A stretch of DNA of 64,000 bases from the NCBI RefSeq assembly GCF_000003815.2, contig NC_049985.1:6323843-6387842 (forward strand), read 5' to 3'. Made by a program: the position numbers and the translations under genes. Positions 39,945 to 52,938 of this stretch are shown here, piece after piece (within the stretch, counting starts at the first letter, position 1; every line of letters begins with the position of its first letter). The stretch is from Branchiostoma floridae. Its lineage: Eukaryota > Chordata > Leptocardii > Amphioxiformes > Branchiostomatidae. Below the pieces are notes generated by a model. It was not told where the DNA came from. It made no database searches and saw nothing but the letters and a program-made list of their open reading frames with translations.

Positions 39945-41770
39945 CCCTGTCAATATAACTTTATCTTTGAAGTATGGCACCACTGTGTGTTTAGCTATTT
40001 CTTTATTTTCTTAAAGTACATATGTATTCTCTTGCGACGTGGCATGCCGATTTTTATATTTCCATATTCGAAAAGGTAGGTTCACGTGTTTAACCTATAG
40101 CTGATAATAAGCCTGTTCACGGCTGCTCTTGCACATGCACAGGTCAAAGGGGAAGTCTCTCTAAGACATAATTAAAAAAAACGTCTGAACATTTTTCTAT
40201 CAACAAAGCATAAAGCATGGTCGAGACAAGAACTGTTTACCCCTATGACATGCGCTTCTAAGTTGGATCCATGACATACTTGTAGGATGCTTCTTTTATT
40301 GTCTTATGGTTAAAAGGTTAAAGAGCGTGACCTTCTCTTCTACAAAATGACTTCTTCTTAGCGCACACCACACCTCATCCGTGCGATACCCTGAGCAAGT
40401 GATCTGTCTAAAAATGTCAGAGCAGATTGCCTGTAGGTATTCAGGCTTCCCATCAGCAAACGGTATCATGGCAACAATCAGGAAACCATGAAATGAGGTC
40501 TGACGTACGTGTCATAAGTAACCTTGAACAAACGTATTTTTCAAGTAAGACGCGACGCAGATATCATATTTCTTTCAGATGATGGTCTTCTACTCAAAAT
40601 GAAAATCTTAATAATGAAAGTTTTTTTAAAACAGGAATCTGGCAGCTGCTAGACTAGAATCTACCTATTGGCTGGAAAGCGATTACCCACTTAATGCTAT
40701 TAAATATACAACAGAAATGTGAATTTTATGTTCTCCCCAGATTTAATACAGTATATGATAAATTTAAGCTTGTAATACTAAATGTAGATAGAGTTGGTAT
40801 GAATAGAATAAAGTTTGAATGGCTAAGCCTTTGTAAGTGTTAGTTCTTGATGATCCCATAAACGATGGCAAGATACGGGCGATCAACACCAGGGCCCATC
40901 AACCGTTATTGAACCGGGACTGGGGCTGATATTGACTTCGTCCTCATCTTGAATACAGTTGAAAATGGTGCATTTGTCAATTTCTAACTGTATTGCCAAT
41001 TTTTTTACATACATTGTAGTTGATTTCCCAGTAAAACATCCGAACGTTTAATATGCCGTTTGTACGCCTGAGTATATGTCTTCATACTACAAGCCTATTA
41101 ACAAAGTTTTTTGTACCAATACACATGAGATAAATCCCACGTCTATCAAAGTATGAAACTTTGATTGTAGTTATTGGTAGCGTTATCTAACAGAACATTT
41201 AACGTAGATCATAACTTTGATCATTTGCCACCGGGGAAAGGATTTTGATGTATTGTGTTCCCTTCACAATCTACGCGTCAAAACATCATCTAAACTTCTT
41301 CTCATCACAACATGCCGTGTTGTGAACATAATTCCCTCTCATGCAGTGGTGAGATGCCATTAGACGCCCCGTGCTCCTAATTGTGCGTTTTATCATCGTT
41401 AATCGTGACAATCGATGTCGGGAAGCTGACAGACTGATCCCAGTCGTAAAGACAGTAAAGATGCAGATATGTAACCGCTATCTCTGCGCTGCAGATCTTC
41501 AGCCTTCAATACTCTTAAGACATGGGTCCCAATTTGAAAAGGGGCCCTGCTGGGCATTTCACGGGCTCTTTTTTGGCACTTTCACACGTGACCCCACATG
41601 GCCCCATGGGACACTTTGCGGCTATCGGGGTATTTTGGGGCCCTGCCGGAACCTGGGTTGAATTAAGTCGGACATAAATGAACCCGGGACCCAGTAACGT
41701 ATAGACGCCGTGACCTATAGCCGTGGGGTACACCGAGTGGTCCCCCCCCCCGTATTCGGCAGTCCACCGG
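39945..41770. other. Non-coding stretch after the tRNA
   Basis: AT-rich. It contains a degraded relative of the 6092-6255 element near 40080-40250 and a short CRE-repeat relative at 40905-40950. A GC-rich part at 41520-41770 leads into the 340-bp tandem repeat. Confidence 0.5.
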
Positions 41771-42448
41771 GACAAATTTGTGGCGTCGGAGCCCGGTCGA
41801 GCCTGCATCCCTGACGGACAGGGGCGCAATTGGGACTTAGCCTAAGTGGATATCTCATTGGACTTTGCATGCATTCACAAAGTGGCTCAAATCTTGCTGG
41901 TGAACATTAACTGTCTCTTGAAATGTCTACTTTCAAAATGTTTAAAAAATGCACAAAATGGCATCTTATGATATATTTAACTATCTTACCTATGTTGTGC
42001 CAAGTATCATAAGCAAATATCGATTTAACATTGCAAATCTCTATTTAATGCATTATCAATCATTGTGCGTCGGTTTTTCATTCAGTGGCTGGCAACAACA
42101 TGCTCATCATGACAAATTTGTGGCTTAGGAGCCCGGTCGAGCCTGCATCCCTGACGGACAGCAGTGCTATTGGGACCTAAGCCTAAGTGGATATCTCATT
42201 GGACTTCGCAGGTGTTCACAAAGTGGCCCAAATCTTGCTGATGAACATTGATTGTATCTTGAAATGTCTACTTTCAAAATGTTTAAAAAATGCGCAAAAT
42301 GGCATCTTATGATATATCTAACTATCTTACCTATGTTGTGCTAAGCATGATAATCAAATATCGATTTAACATTGCAAATCTCTATTTAATGCATTATCAA
42401 TCATTGTGCGTCGGTTTTTGACTCAGTGGCTGGCAACAACATGCTCGT
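41771..42448. repeat. Tandem repeat, 340-bp unit, two copies
   Basis: Copies start at 41771 and 42111 with GACAAATTTGTGGC and share GAGCCCGGTCGAGCCTGCAT, TTGAAATGTCTACTTTCAAA and TCAATCATTGTGCGTCGGTT. Over 90% identical by eye; satellite-like unit length. Confidence 0.93.
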
Positions 42449-43640
42449 CTGGTCTTCATACACAAATGCGTCATAGTACGACCGCAAGGCAAAAATTGCG
42501 CACATTTGCAAAGTAAGTTGGCACAATTTCCAAGCGCAGTTGGGCATATCCCTTTGAGATACACGCTTTACAAATATTAATGCAGCTGTTATGCCATGCA
42601 TGGTAATGCCAAGAACCTCCAGAAGTGTACAAAGGGCGAGCTCTATAAAATGCTAAAGGTTAAAGCAGTTTGAACTCAAAGCACAATGCTCGAGGCCAAG
42701 TGTTATGCTTTTCTGGACACAAGCTACATGTATCTAAGAATGATTTACGCTAGTCTTGGTTTCGTTAAAGCAATGCTGCTTCGCTACTGCTCAAGCTTAT
42801 AGCCTTTCGCAATCTAACATTGCTATGTAAATGTATTGTAGGTTTTCACCTGCTAAGCTTTGAAGCTTGGAGAGCCCACACACTTCTGTATGCACGGGGC
42901 CGCCGGCTTTAAGTCACCATCCGAAACAACGAATGCAAACCTTAAACAATGCCCAAGCGGGGCATGAACCTTTGCCATTTAGATCCATGTAATTTGATCC
43001 CCATGGCAATGTAGCAAGGCCACTAATTGCGGTACTACTGTGCGCAATACGACTGTTACTCAGGCAGCTGAATAGATTGATGAACGGTCAGACGTTTCAG
43101 ATAGTATTCACTACCTTGATTCAGTGATTGGATGTCCAGATCAACAGGTATCTATTTAGTAACAAACACCTAGGTTTGATGTAAACGGGCTGAATACGAA
43201 TATCTTAGTTAAATGAAAACAAAACTAATACAATGTCAAGACAAGTTGGTCAAGACAAGATTGATCCTAATGAGTCAGTTGATTATCTATAATCTTTGAA
43301 TACAAAAGTTAATGCCGATTGGGGTTTTAGAACAGGATCTTAAGTGCCAGAAAGTTCGACACGGAGGCCTCCATTCCTGATGAGGTTGGTATTAAATGCT
43401 ACGAAAATGTAGCTCCCTGGCAAAGTATATGCAACATGATATACCTGTATAACATCCATATGCATTGCCACGTGACTTTATCAATCACTTCAAACATCGT
43501 ATGCTGCCGAGAGTGCCCACTGCATTTCCATGCTAAATTAAAGGTTCCTACCGTCTGCAATTTGTTCAATCATACCCCTATCTAAATTGCTAACTCAAGC
43601 TTCGCCGTGTGCCGGTACTTCTGTTAATCACAGCATTTCA
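42449..43640. other. Non-coding stretch between tandem repeats
   Basis: No gene, exon or named repeat recognised. Confidence 0.5.
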
Positions 43641-43803
43641 GAGTGTGGAGTGGTAGAAATAAGATTGCTTCCTTATTGCAAAATTAATGGAAGCGAGATT
43701 GGAAATAAGCTTATTAGAGGTTCATGAGTGTAGAGTGGTAGAAATAAGATTGCTTACTTATAGCAAAATTAATGTAAGCAAGATTGAAAATAAGCTTATT
43801 ACA
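43641..43803. repeat. Tandem duplication, about 85-bp unit, two copies
   Basis: Copies at 43641 and 43726 share GTGGTAGAAATAAGATTGCT (first base variable), GCAAAATTAATG and AAATAAGCTTATTA. Each unit also has internal inverted symmetry (AGATTGCTT / AAGC-AGATT). Confidence 0.88.
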
Positions 43804-44429
43804 TCGCATTAGAGGTTACATCGCATGTGTGTTGGAGATACCAGAGGTCATTGTGTGCAATTGAAATCCATTTCAAGATGAAAGTTGATTCTTAAATTTT
43901 ACAGAACAATCTTATACTTGAGGTCACAACCGCGAGGTGAAAATTACCGATTACTTTGACTTGCAATGTTGAGCTCGTCAAGCCTTGTCAGATGGAATTT
44001 ATTGACATGTCAAATATTGCCTTACATTCTCTAACTTCTTGAAACGAGCTCTTGTGCGTTAGATTATATCTTATGGTCTGGCCACAATGACTTGAATATA
44101 TGGATGACATCCGCGTACGCATCAACTTTTGTCCGTTTCCACATAAATAGTTTGCGACAATACTGTCAAGCCTTGAAGAAGCTGTAAAATGAGCAAATAT
44201 GCATCAAAAATGTATTGCACACCTTTATTAGAAAATCGATTCTGATTAGCGCAGTCAAAGCAAAAGACGAAGATGTGAAAGAACAAAAATAAAGAACTTA
44301 CTGTTTGGTTAACCGATGTTCCGTGTGGCCAAGCATGTATGCATCCTTTCTAACCATCGAGATTTCATAATGAAGATTACGATTCTCAGTCAACCCTAAC
44401 CAGAAGACCATCGCGCCACCCAGGCTGGG

Positions 44430-45180
44430 ATCACGTTATTAGTCTGGTCGGCCGTGACAGATCTCCGCTCCAGTTGGGTGCACAACTGGCTAATTTCCCT
44501 TACAATTTGTAAACAGTTCTCAAATCATTTTTTCCAACGATTCTTACCTCCTTCGCCGGTCTTTCTGAGGTCACTGGCGTAAGTTGGGGCTCAGTCGGGG
44601 GGGGGGGGGGGGTGGATAGGTGGATTTTAACCGGGAATACTCCGGGAAAATGAAAATATGCTGGGAAAGGAATATATGCCGATAAGCTTGTACTCGTGTT
44701 GAGGGCGAGTACACGCTTCCCGGCATATATTCCTTTCCTGGCAATGCCCCCAGCGAGGCCGGTGAAGGAGGAAACTGGGCTCCCTTAGTGTGTACACAGT
44801 TCACAAATCATTTCTTCTTAACGCCAAGTGATGTGCCTTGGAATGCCAAATGCGTCAATCTAACTTTACACTCCGCTGCATTCGTATCTTTTCTGCAGTC
44901 CTATGCAGAATTCGAATGAACCATCCAGATAGGTCACGTGACGTGATTTGACGTCAGCAATCCCAGGAAGCCTAATTCCGCCCCCGTCTCGACCCCGATG
45001 ACTGACGTCACGTTATTGGCTCTAGCTGACCGTGACTGCCCTCTGCTCCAGTCGGGTGCACAACTGGCTATTCACACAGACTCTCTTACAAGTTTGTGCG
45101 CAGTTCAAATCATTTCATTTCAACACAAAGTGAAGCGTCAAATGCCAAATGATTCGATCTAACTTTACACCGTGCGCATT
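44430..45180. repeat. Duplicated segment, one copy split by a hairpin element
   Basis: CTCCAGTTGGGTGCACAACT (44471) recurs as CTCCAGTCGGGTGCACAACT (45051). Each is followed by an ACAA-TTTGT stretch and an AAATCATTT block, and AATGCCAAATG with ATCTAACTTTACAC follows at 44838 and 45147. The left copy is interrupted by 44548-44772. Confidence 0.75.
44548..44772. mobile_element. Hairpin MITE with CCTCCTTC-CCGG termini
   Basis: Ends CCTCCTTCGCCGGTC and, inverted, CCTCCTTCACCGGCC. A strong inner palindrome pairs GGAAAGGAATATATGCCG (44666) with its inverse before TTTCCTGGCA (44720-44745). A run of 16 G lies at 44597-44612. No coding capacity. Confidence 0.65.
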
Positions 45181-45478
45181 CAAAGCACGCTCTCTGGAGC
45201 AGAAAACGACACAGATTTTGCTTGAAATATGATGGTTATCCCATATTCTGGTTTGATCTGCGGCATCTGTCTAGTAGATCATATCTGATAAGTATGTGTT
45301 CCTTGTAAGGTTATTGCGGGGACGGGAATCTGACGTCTGTTAACAGAGGTCACCATCGGTTGTGTATCAGGATACGAGCACAAACTACTTAACTACGTCC
45401 GTGAATAGTTTCATCAGGTTGTTACGTCACTGAATAAAGAGACTCCTTTGTTTGCACAACCATTGCTTTATTCTCACC

Positions 45479-45512
45479 AACGTTTCGGTGACCGTCTGTC
45501 CCCTTCTTCAGG
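45479..45512 (-). ncRNA. Hammerhead-ribozyme-like core, Penelope-like element remnant
   Basis: On the minus strand CTGAAGA (45511-45505) and CCGAAACG (45488-45481) flank GGGGAC and GTCACC, which can pair as a short stem with one mismatch. CUGANGA and GAAA spaced by stem II is the hammerhead core, and this layout is known from terminal repeats of Penelope-like retroelements. An extra A after CTGAAGA and the single mismatch make activity uncertain. The sequence may extend to about 45430. Confidence 0.4.
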
Positions 45513-45540
45513 GCAATTCTGACTGGTTCACATTGTACTG

Positions 45541-48369
45541 TAGGACAGGTGGCACTGTTCACAGTTCAGATGCAATAAAGTAATCGTTGTGTAAAAAAAG
45601 AGTCTGTTTTGACTTAACTACGTGTTTATGATGTACAGAATGTAGTAGGGAATAAACTGATGACGACATCAGTCCCCTATTAGGCTAACAAGATTAGATA
45701 AGAAAGAAAAGTAAGCGCAGATAGCTACACCAGGGCCAACCATCATTTATTGAACCGGGACGAGGGCAGTTACTGACTTCCAGTCACATTTGGCCCCCGT
45801 GTTGATACAAAGTCAAATTATTGCCATTCTGTACCAACACAGGTGAACTTTCATGCTCCAACCTATCCCTGTAAGAACACCCACTGATGCTGATTTCACA
45901 TTTCGTCCGTACATGTATTTCTAAAACACGGGCACATCTTATCATAGATGGAGGCGTATATGCAAGCACTGACGTCGACATAGCGTTATTCGAATTCTGT
46001 GCACTTTGCAATCGATCCTTGAAGCATAGAGACGGGGTTAGACTTTACAAGGTACAGCGCTTTGAGGTATTCCTGGAAAGCCACTGATTAGCGACAGTGA
46101 TTACCCGTGTTCAAGGCGCAGCCGTCTAGGCAACTTTGTAATAACTCACTTCTTTACTCCGTAGTTGCGTGCTGATAAAGATTTACCTACTGGAAATTAC
46201 TTCTGATAATTCGTCATGACATATGACACACACATGTAAAACTTAAGCTTTACGGTAGTCTTCTTATGAAATCTTACGACGAAGGAATATATATTGCTTT
46301 GCTTGTGGATATAAAAATATTTGCCATCGATTTTTGTCTGGCATTTATAGATAACAGTGGACGGGTTTGCAACATGAACGTGCGCTCAAACTCCAATATG
46401 AATCATATCTACTATGGATTTATCATTTTTCAGTGGAGATCATAAATCATTGTAATACCCTGGAGGAACCAATCCATTATCACAGAAAACTACTGCACAG
46501 GGATGTAGCTGAAAAGGGCTGCCTAAAAACCCTTTTTTCGACCGATAATCCCTCAAATCCTTCACCTCTATGCTATCGGCACTTTACGTAATCTCTAAGC
46601 AGATGTCTGATGCAGAGAATGGTAATGATTTCTGACTGTTCGTTCTTCTTTATTCTCCTATTGAGAGCCTAACCCGTGTCCTGAACAAACAACACACCTT
46701 GGGAAGGCTCTGCCGGGCTGAAGTTTCTACTTTTGTCGGCGTAGCCTCTGGTTAATCAACTGTCAGCCAATCAGAGAACCACTCAAATGTTTTCTGACGC
46801 TAAGCTGGTTGTCTCACAGCTGGGTAGAGGTCGCGCTCATATAAGTGGAAACCTCAGTTTATCAGAAACTCCTTAAGGTATGTAGTATAAGCCGTGGGCG
46901 AGGCTATACGTAGAATGGACATTACCATTGGACTGTAAAAAAAAAAAACGGCGGGTCAAACAGTTACAACATTCCACCCAATAGCTGCTCGCAGATTATA
47001 ATCTACACAGGTATACAATTGGGGTCATTCACCAGCTCTGTAATATACCTTTGAGTTGAATTATTACGGTTTCCACACTTTGTTTAGGGAATACGAGCGT
47101 TTTCCTGTGACATTCTACAGTAGACGGCTGGAGGTTTTCTATATATCTTTTTTGATTGTTTTATGATCGCTTTCGTACTCTAACATGGCCAAGTTCAATC
47201 GGTAGGACACCCCAAGTCTGGGAATATTAGAACACACAAACGATCAGCAAAATAGCGTTAATCAGCAAAAAGAAAGTCATACACAACCGCCAGCGAACAT
47301 GGGGTGTAAACGGGAGGATAAGGAAATGTGTCGCTCTAACAATGTTTGATAAATCTATAATACGTAATTACCTTTCCAACCTAACATAAGTCATTGTCAT
47401 TGGCAATCTAAAATAGCGGTAAATGTCACTGAAGCTTCGTGTACACAGCTTTTTGACAAAGCTGGCGAACATTATCATGAATCTATTTGTAGAGTTACTC
47501 ACTCATCAGCATCTGTTCGCGCCTCGTGTCACACGAACTCTCGGCTGTTGACTCGTGCAGAGATAAGCTTTTCAGAAGGACCAGGTATCAAAGTACGCGT
47601 TTAGATCAAAATGTGGATTATAGACATAGAATAATGGGACATGACTAGTCGAAGACACCCTTGTTTAAGATCTGTATAGGATCCCAGGAGTCTGGTTTCC
47701 CAATCAAAAGAAAGAAAAGCGGACAATTGAGCTGCGATCAGACGTGCGTGGGCCATTTTCAAAGCTCGCAGTACCGTTGGTAGATACTAACTGACTTCTT
47801 CCTGGTTAAAATACAGACATGCTTTGATTCTCAACAAAATATTTTTACACAAGAACTACCATTAAAGACGCACATAGCTCTTATTGCAGTCAGGTCTACC
47901 TTCTTTCTAACCATATTTTACCGCCCATTCACCAAGTCAAGTTAAAAATGCCTGCTAGGAATTGACAATGATAAATTTGTAAACTTGGGACGATAGGCAT
48001 ATTAGACAATATATTTCGAGTCAGACCCACAATTTCAAAACTCTCATAACAATATACAGAAGTTCGGTACAGCATCGAAATAAGCGCCAGGAAGTCCGAA
48101 TGAAAGATTAGAGTCCATGCACGGAGCAGATCACCGGTGGTCCTGACAAATGTTGGTGAACGGTTAGACTGACATATCACCCGAAGGTCTGGGTTATTGC
48201 AATTTTACGGTGGATAACACCCATGCATCAAGGTCAAAGTTGTCACCTCTGGTTGGCATGGATCCAAACGGAGTTTGTGCGTGCATATAACACAGTTTCT
48301 TTGGGTGATGTTACGATTCTGGACACCAGACTCGTTACCATTGTTGAAGGAGTACAGAAGACCAATGTG
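45541..48369. other. Non-coding stretch
   Basis: No gene recognised. A CRE-repeat relative lies at 45745-45790. A CATATAAG motif near 46839 is the only promoter-like word seen and has no supporting gene. Confidence 0.5.
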
Positions 48370-49520
48370 GTACCGGTGTGACAGCGTTTTCGCCCCCCCG
48401 TGATCTCGCCCCCCCGGGGGCGAAATCACTAGCGATCTCGCCCCCCCGGGGCGAAATCGCTAGCGATCTCGCCCTCCCCGGCTAGTGATCTCGCCCCCCT
48501 ACCTCGCCCCCCTTTAGCGATTTCGCCCCCCCCCAAAAAAAACGGGTTTACATGACATTTTAGAAGTTGATTGGTATAAATCATAAAATGCAGTTTCAGA
48601 ATGATATAAGTACACGAGTTTGATACATAACTCCATTCATAGTATCAATATTAACGTAATTACATGGTAATAAGATAGTTGTTTCAGACAAGGAGGGTTG
48701 GGTCCCTTGTATTCCCATTATTGCATATACCTGAGTCTTGACATAAGATGTATTTCATTGTATTCACCTGTCCTCAAACAACGTATATATCTCCAATATG
48801 AAGTCTCTACCATGAAGTGACCACAAAAGAACTATGTAATGTCTTTATTAATTATGCAAATATTAGGTATTAATTAGAATAACGCACATTTTGGTATATG
48901 CACCTGGCCAAGGGATATCTTCACCTCCAACATGACTGTTTTTTCTAGTATTTAGGAACTGATGCATTTACCCGTGTTTCTTAAGACTGGTACTTTACCA
49001 GTGTTTGTGTAGCATTTAGCAACAGCTATATCAACTTGCGCGTAGATAGTGTTTATAATGAGAAACTATTATTCACGTGTGTTTTTGTTAGTGCTTTGGA
49101 AATCTTTCCAGCACAAGAAAGAAAACACTGTGACAAATTGAAAACATATAGCTGACGTATTCCGTACCATAGACGGTGTTGATTTATACGTTCGCAGTAG
49201 CACTGTTTTTATTCCACCTCAGCTGCAAAAATTGTCTTTTTCATTTCAATGTCATGTTTGCACCGAACAATATAGTATCGACTTTCGAGGTATGACATCT
49301 TACGGTACGGTAATAAGGTGCCATATAGGTACCAGGTAACACACCATATACGTTACTCCCCAGGTGCAGTATAGTACCAGGTAGCGCACCTGTAATATGT
49401 AGTAACCAGCTGCTCTTGGGGGGGGGGGCGAAAACACTAAAGGGGGGCGAAAACGCTAGTGATCTCGCCCCCCGGGGGGGCGAGATCGCCGGGGGGGCGA
49501 GATCGCTGTCACACCGGTAC
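48370..49520. mobile_element. 1.15-kb inverted-repeat element with iterated G/C-tract termini
   Basis: Left tip GTACCGGTGTGACAGCG and right tip, inverted, the same 17 bases. Immediately inside, both ends are built of alternating CGATCTCGCCCCCC and CGCTAG-type blocks (48390-48535 and, in the opposite sense, 49418-49505). The middle (48540-49415) is AT-rich with no open frame of note. Family not identified. Confidence 0.75.
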
Positions 49521-49914
49521 AAAACTTTTTTTTTGTCCAACAAACTGGACTTGAAAAAAATGGACCGATTCAAAAATGAACAGATTATACCGGTAGACTT
49601 TTGGGGGGCTTACAGGTCAAAGGTAAGAACTAGAGCGAAGTAGAAGAGAGTTGACAGAGGCAGTTAGTGTTGTTTACATGAAGATAAAATTTCGATACTC
49701 CACCAAACAGAATCCTTTGTAGCGAAATGGATCTTTGTTTTCAGTATCGCCCATTCACAAGTTTCCACAGATAATCAGGTCAAGGTTCAGGTCCTCTGGA
49801 CCTTGGCCGTACCTCTACCTGAATTTTCTGTACCTTTACCCACCCCTACCGGCCACGATGCCTTTGTGAAAGGAGTACAGGAGGCCATCTACATCAATGC
49901 ATACTGACTTTCTC

Positions 49915-50030
49915 TCCACCGGGACGGGGGCCTTGACAACGTCCAACAACATTTGACCCATTGCTGACGTCACACTTGCGTCATTCGTGTGTGTAGAGCC
50001 ATTGGGTCTGATAACTGACGAGGAATGAGC
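49915..50030. repeat. Dispersed repeat with a TGACGTCA core, copy 2
   Basis: CCGGGACGGGGGCC, CAACATTTGACCCATTGC, TGACGTCA and CCATTGGGTCTGATAACTGA match 20340-20470 in order and spacing. Confidence 0.6.
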
Positions 50031-50770
50031 GATTAGATTCAGTCCAATGTTTTTTAGTTGAAGCACATTACGTTTAAATGGCGGTATTTTGGGGAACAAA
50101 TTTTGTGTGGAGCTCAGTACAAATCCTGACTAATTGATCTGTGCGTAGATCAGTCGTCCTTGACACTCTCCACTCTCCAGCATTATTGCGTTAGGATGTA
50201 GTGTTAGATAACCATTACCGTGGAAACAGTATTTGAGTCTGCCAAAGGTTGATAAATGTAATCACCCATAGATCGTTTCTAGTATGAACAGGCCAAGCGA
50301 CAGCTGGCAAGTTAAGGTCATTCGTTTTCACAATCAGAGACCAATGAGTATAATGAAAAAAGAACGTGTACTAAAAACCAGGCGTAGAGAAAATATTTTG
50401 TCTTCGGTTACCAGAGAGACCCTAGCTTTGCCACTAGTCTGTGTAACTCTGCTGTCCGGGGCAACATTGGTCCCTTCTGGCCCCGTCAATGCAGGGCGGG
50501 CCGTATAAAGAAGCGCGATTAAACCAGGCTACTATACAACATGTAACAGAATCCAAAATAATAAGGGAAAATCTATTTTATTCCTTTTTTTCGACGTGAT
50601 AATCAGAAAACGCAGTGCAAAATTTTTGAAAAATCAAGCCATATTGGATTAGAATGCAACTTTTCAAGACACTCAAGTCCTGGGAATAATGACTTGTGGG
50701 GGCGATTGCCCCGTACAAAGTCTGAATTGTCCAGTCGTGTCGTCTTGATTTCATAAGAGTGAAGGATACT

Positions 50771-51089
50771 TGGGGGCGATCGCCCTGCCTGAAGTCCGGG
50801 GCGATCGCCCTGTTGGTAGCCTTGGGTGGTCGCCCTGCCTTTAGTTGGGGGCGATCGCCCTGCTAGTCGTCGGGGGCGATCGCCCTGCTAGTAGTTGGGG
50901 GCGATCGCCCTGCTAGTAGTTGGGGGCGATCGCCCTGCCGGTAGATTTGGGCGGTCGCCCTGTCTGTAGTTTGGGGCGATCGCCCTGCTAGTAGTTTGGA
51001 ACGATCGCCCTGACAGTACTTTGGGGCGATCACCCTGCTAGTACTTGGGGCATGCCAGTATGTTTGCTCGGTCGACCTGTCAGTAGCTG
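50771..51089. repeat. Minisatellite, about 25-bp unit containing GGGCGATCGCCC
   Basis: About eleven to twelve units of the form GGGGCGATCGCCCTGCTAGT plus a short spacer. The central units are exactly 25 bp apart; the outer units carry substitutions in the palindrome (GGTGGTCGCCC, GGAACGATCGCCC, GGTCGACC). A lone relative, GGGGGCGATTGCCCC, sits at 50699-50713. Confidence 0.95.
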
Positions 51090-52938
51090 GGATAAGTTTT
51101 AAATATGAATATGAATATGCAAATATAATCAGCAATCTCACACACATACATACGCAAATTACGCACTCTTAGTCCATTGCAATTAGGTGTATTGATTGGT
51201 AAGGAAAAATGGAAAACTATGCAACTGAAGGCGTAAAACTACAGGTTACAATACAAATCGTGCAATGTACAGAGGGATGGACCCTTTACAGTTTATATCT
51301 AGCTTGATTATACATGCCATGGCTAATCATCGATTGTATTTTCGGCAATGCCCTTGTTGCACATTTGTCAGCAAAGTATTTCAAGCTATTCGTTTGCTAC
51401 TGATAGCTCAAATTACAAGTTCTATGTTTACATGGCCCTTATAAAATGATTCAAGTTCAGCTTGTGCTCGATACAATTCGTTGTGCAATCGTTTGCGGTA
51501 TAGACTCAGTGGTTAAACATGAACAGAGAGAAAGAACAATCAGAGACTACTGGCAACATGTAGCATCACAACTTCACTACATCTGGGATTACACATTTCA
51601 AGAACTATGGTGTTACAAAGATCATATGGCAGTACCCTAGCACAATATGAATAAGCCATTGAATGTATTGTTCGTGGACAAATGTAGTCGAACCGCAATC
51701 ACATGTACTTGACGTAATATACAGGTTGCACTGGGGACGGTTTCGGACAGTGCGCGAGAACTGGGCATCGGTCGCAGTGGGAGGATTCAAGCGTGCAGGT
51801 GAAGTGTTGGAGAATCTTGCTGCGCGCGGTCTCGGTCCATGCAAAAGGTTCCAATTCCTTTTGAATGGCACTCAAGACGGCACATCGTCAGCGATCGTAC
51901 GTTTTGATCGAATAGCATCTTTGATGCGACCCACTGGAAGATCACAGTTCTCCTCTTTGTTTGACGTGGAAGCGTGACAGTTGCAAGCGCCTCCACAGTC
52001 ACATGTCTCCTCGCCATGAAGAGTCGAATCACGAGTTTCTTGTCTGGAATGGGCGTTGTTCTGAAAATTGAAGTTACAACGGATTTAGGGTTTAGCGCTT
52101 ATACACTAGCTACCTACGGCTGAAAACTTTGGAAACAGTTGCAGTGATCACTCTGGTAATTACACACATATACGTAGCTTATGTTGTCTGTTCACAAAGC
52201 CATTGCAACATAATGCATGATAAATTAAAGTGGATATAAGGAAGCAGGTAGGCGATATTATGTACATGTATGGAAAAGGAATGAAAGGCATCTTTTGTAA
52301 CTGACAATGAATTTGAACTATCCGACTTAAGCTGGGTAAGGCTACTTTCAAAGGATATGCGAAACTGAGCGGCTGAACTTCGGCACAACTTCGATCTGTT
52401 GAGGAACTTGTAGCTTGTGGGACTAAGATATTGGGACCATTATTGTTATGAATACATAACAACAATCCCCTAGACGTTAAATGTGCTAATATGGTGAAAT
52501 AAATGCCAATATCACGCAAAATATATTATCCAGTTTTAATTCTTTGACAATGCTTAGGTTGTCTTTAGGTACTTGAGTCATTGTGTATGATCCTGATGTG
52601 GAAACAATGACCCCATGAATGACTTCGCAGGGAGTGAAATGAAGTACCGTAGTTGGTGAAAGTGAGCCGTTTTCAATGCGTGCTAATGAGGGGGGCGTGA
52701 GGGCACGCGCCAACACCACGGGGTCCGCACTTCAGTACAGCCAAGGAAATTATCGTCAATTATCTGCTACGGGTTACTCCTACGTGAAAACAGACTGGGA
52801 TTATAGTTTTACAACTTTTCAGGGCCAGAATCTGGAACAAACGTGGCGACCCGCGCCAGTTCACAGTGGGGGCAACGTATCGACTAGGTCAGTAGGTACT
52901 AGGTGAGTTGTGCACAAATAACGTTTTATATTGTCTAG
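51090..52938. other. Region between minisatellite and long inverted repeat
   Basis: Open frames of 60-105 codons occur on both strands at 51446-52032, some with reasonable codon use (for example RFRTVRENWASVAVGGFKRA on the plus strand), but no family is recognised and frames conflict. GAGGGCACGCGCCAACACCA at 52700 repeats a phrase of the inverted repeat arm (53465, 63630). Confidence 0.4.

Noticed and set aside
46835-46870. TATA-like CATATAAG as a promoter
   Set aside because: No gene or exon downstream could be supported.
50771-51089. CRISPR-like regular repeat array
   Set aside because: Units abut at 25 bp with no unique spacers of constant length, and the context is a eukaryotic genome; it is a minisatellite.
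50863-51147. 94-codon minus-strand frame with repeated GDRP-LLAGRSP motifs
   Set aside because: Translation of the 25-bp minisatellite; the period is not a multiple of three, so motif rotation is expected by chance.
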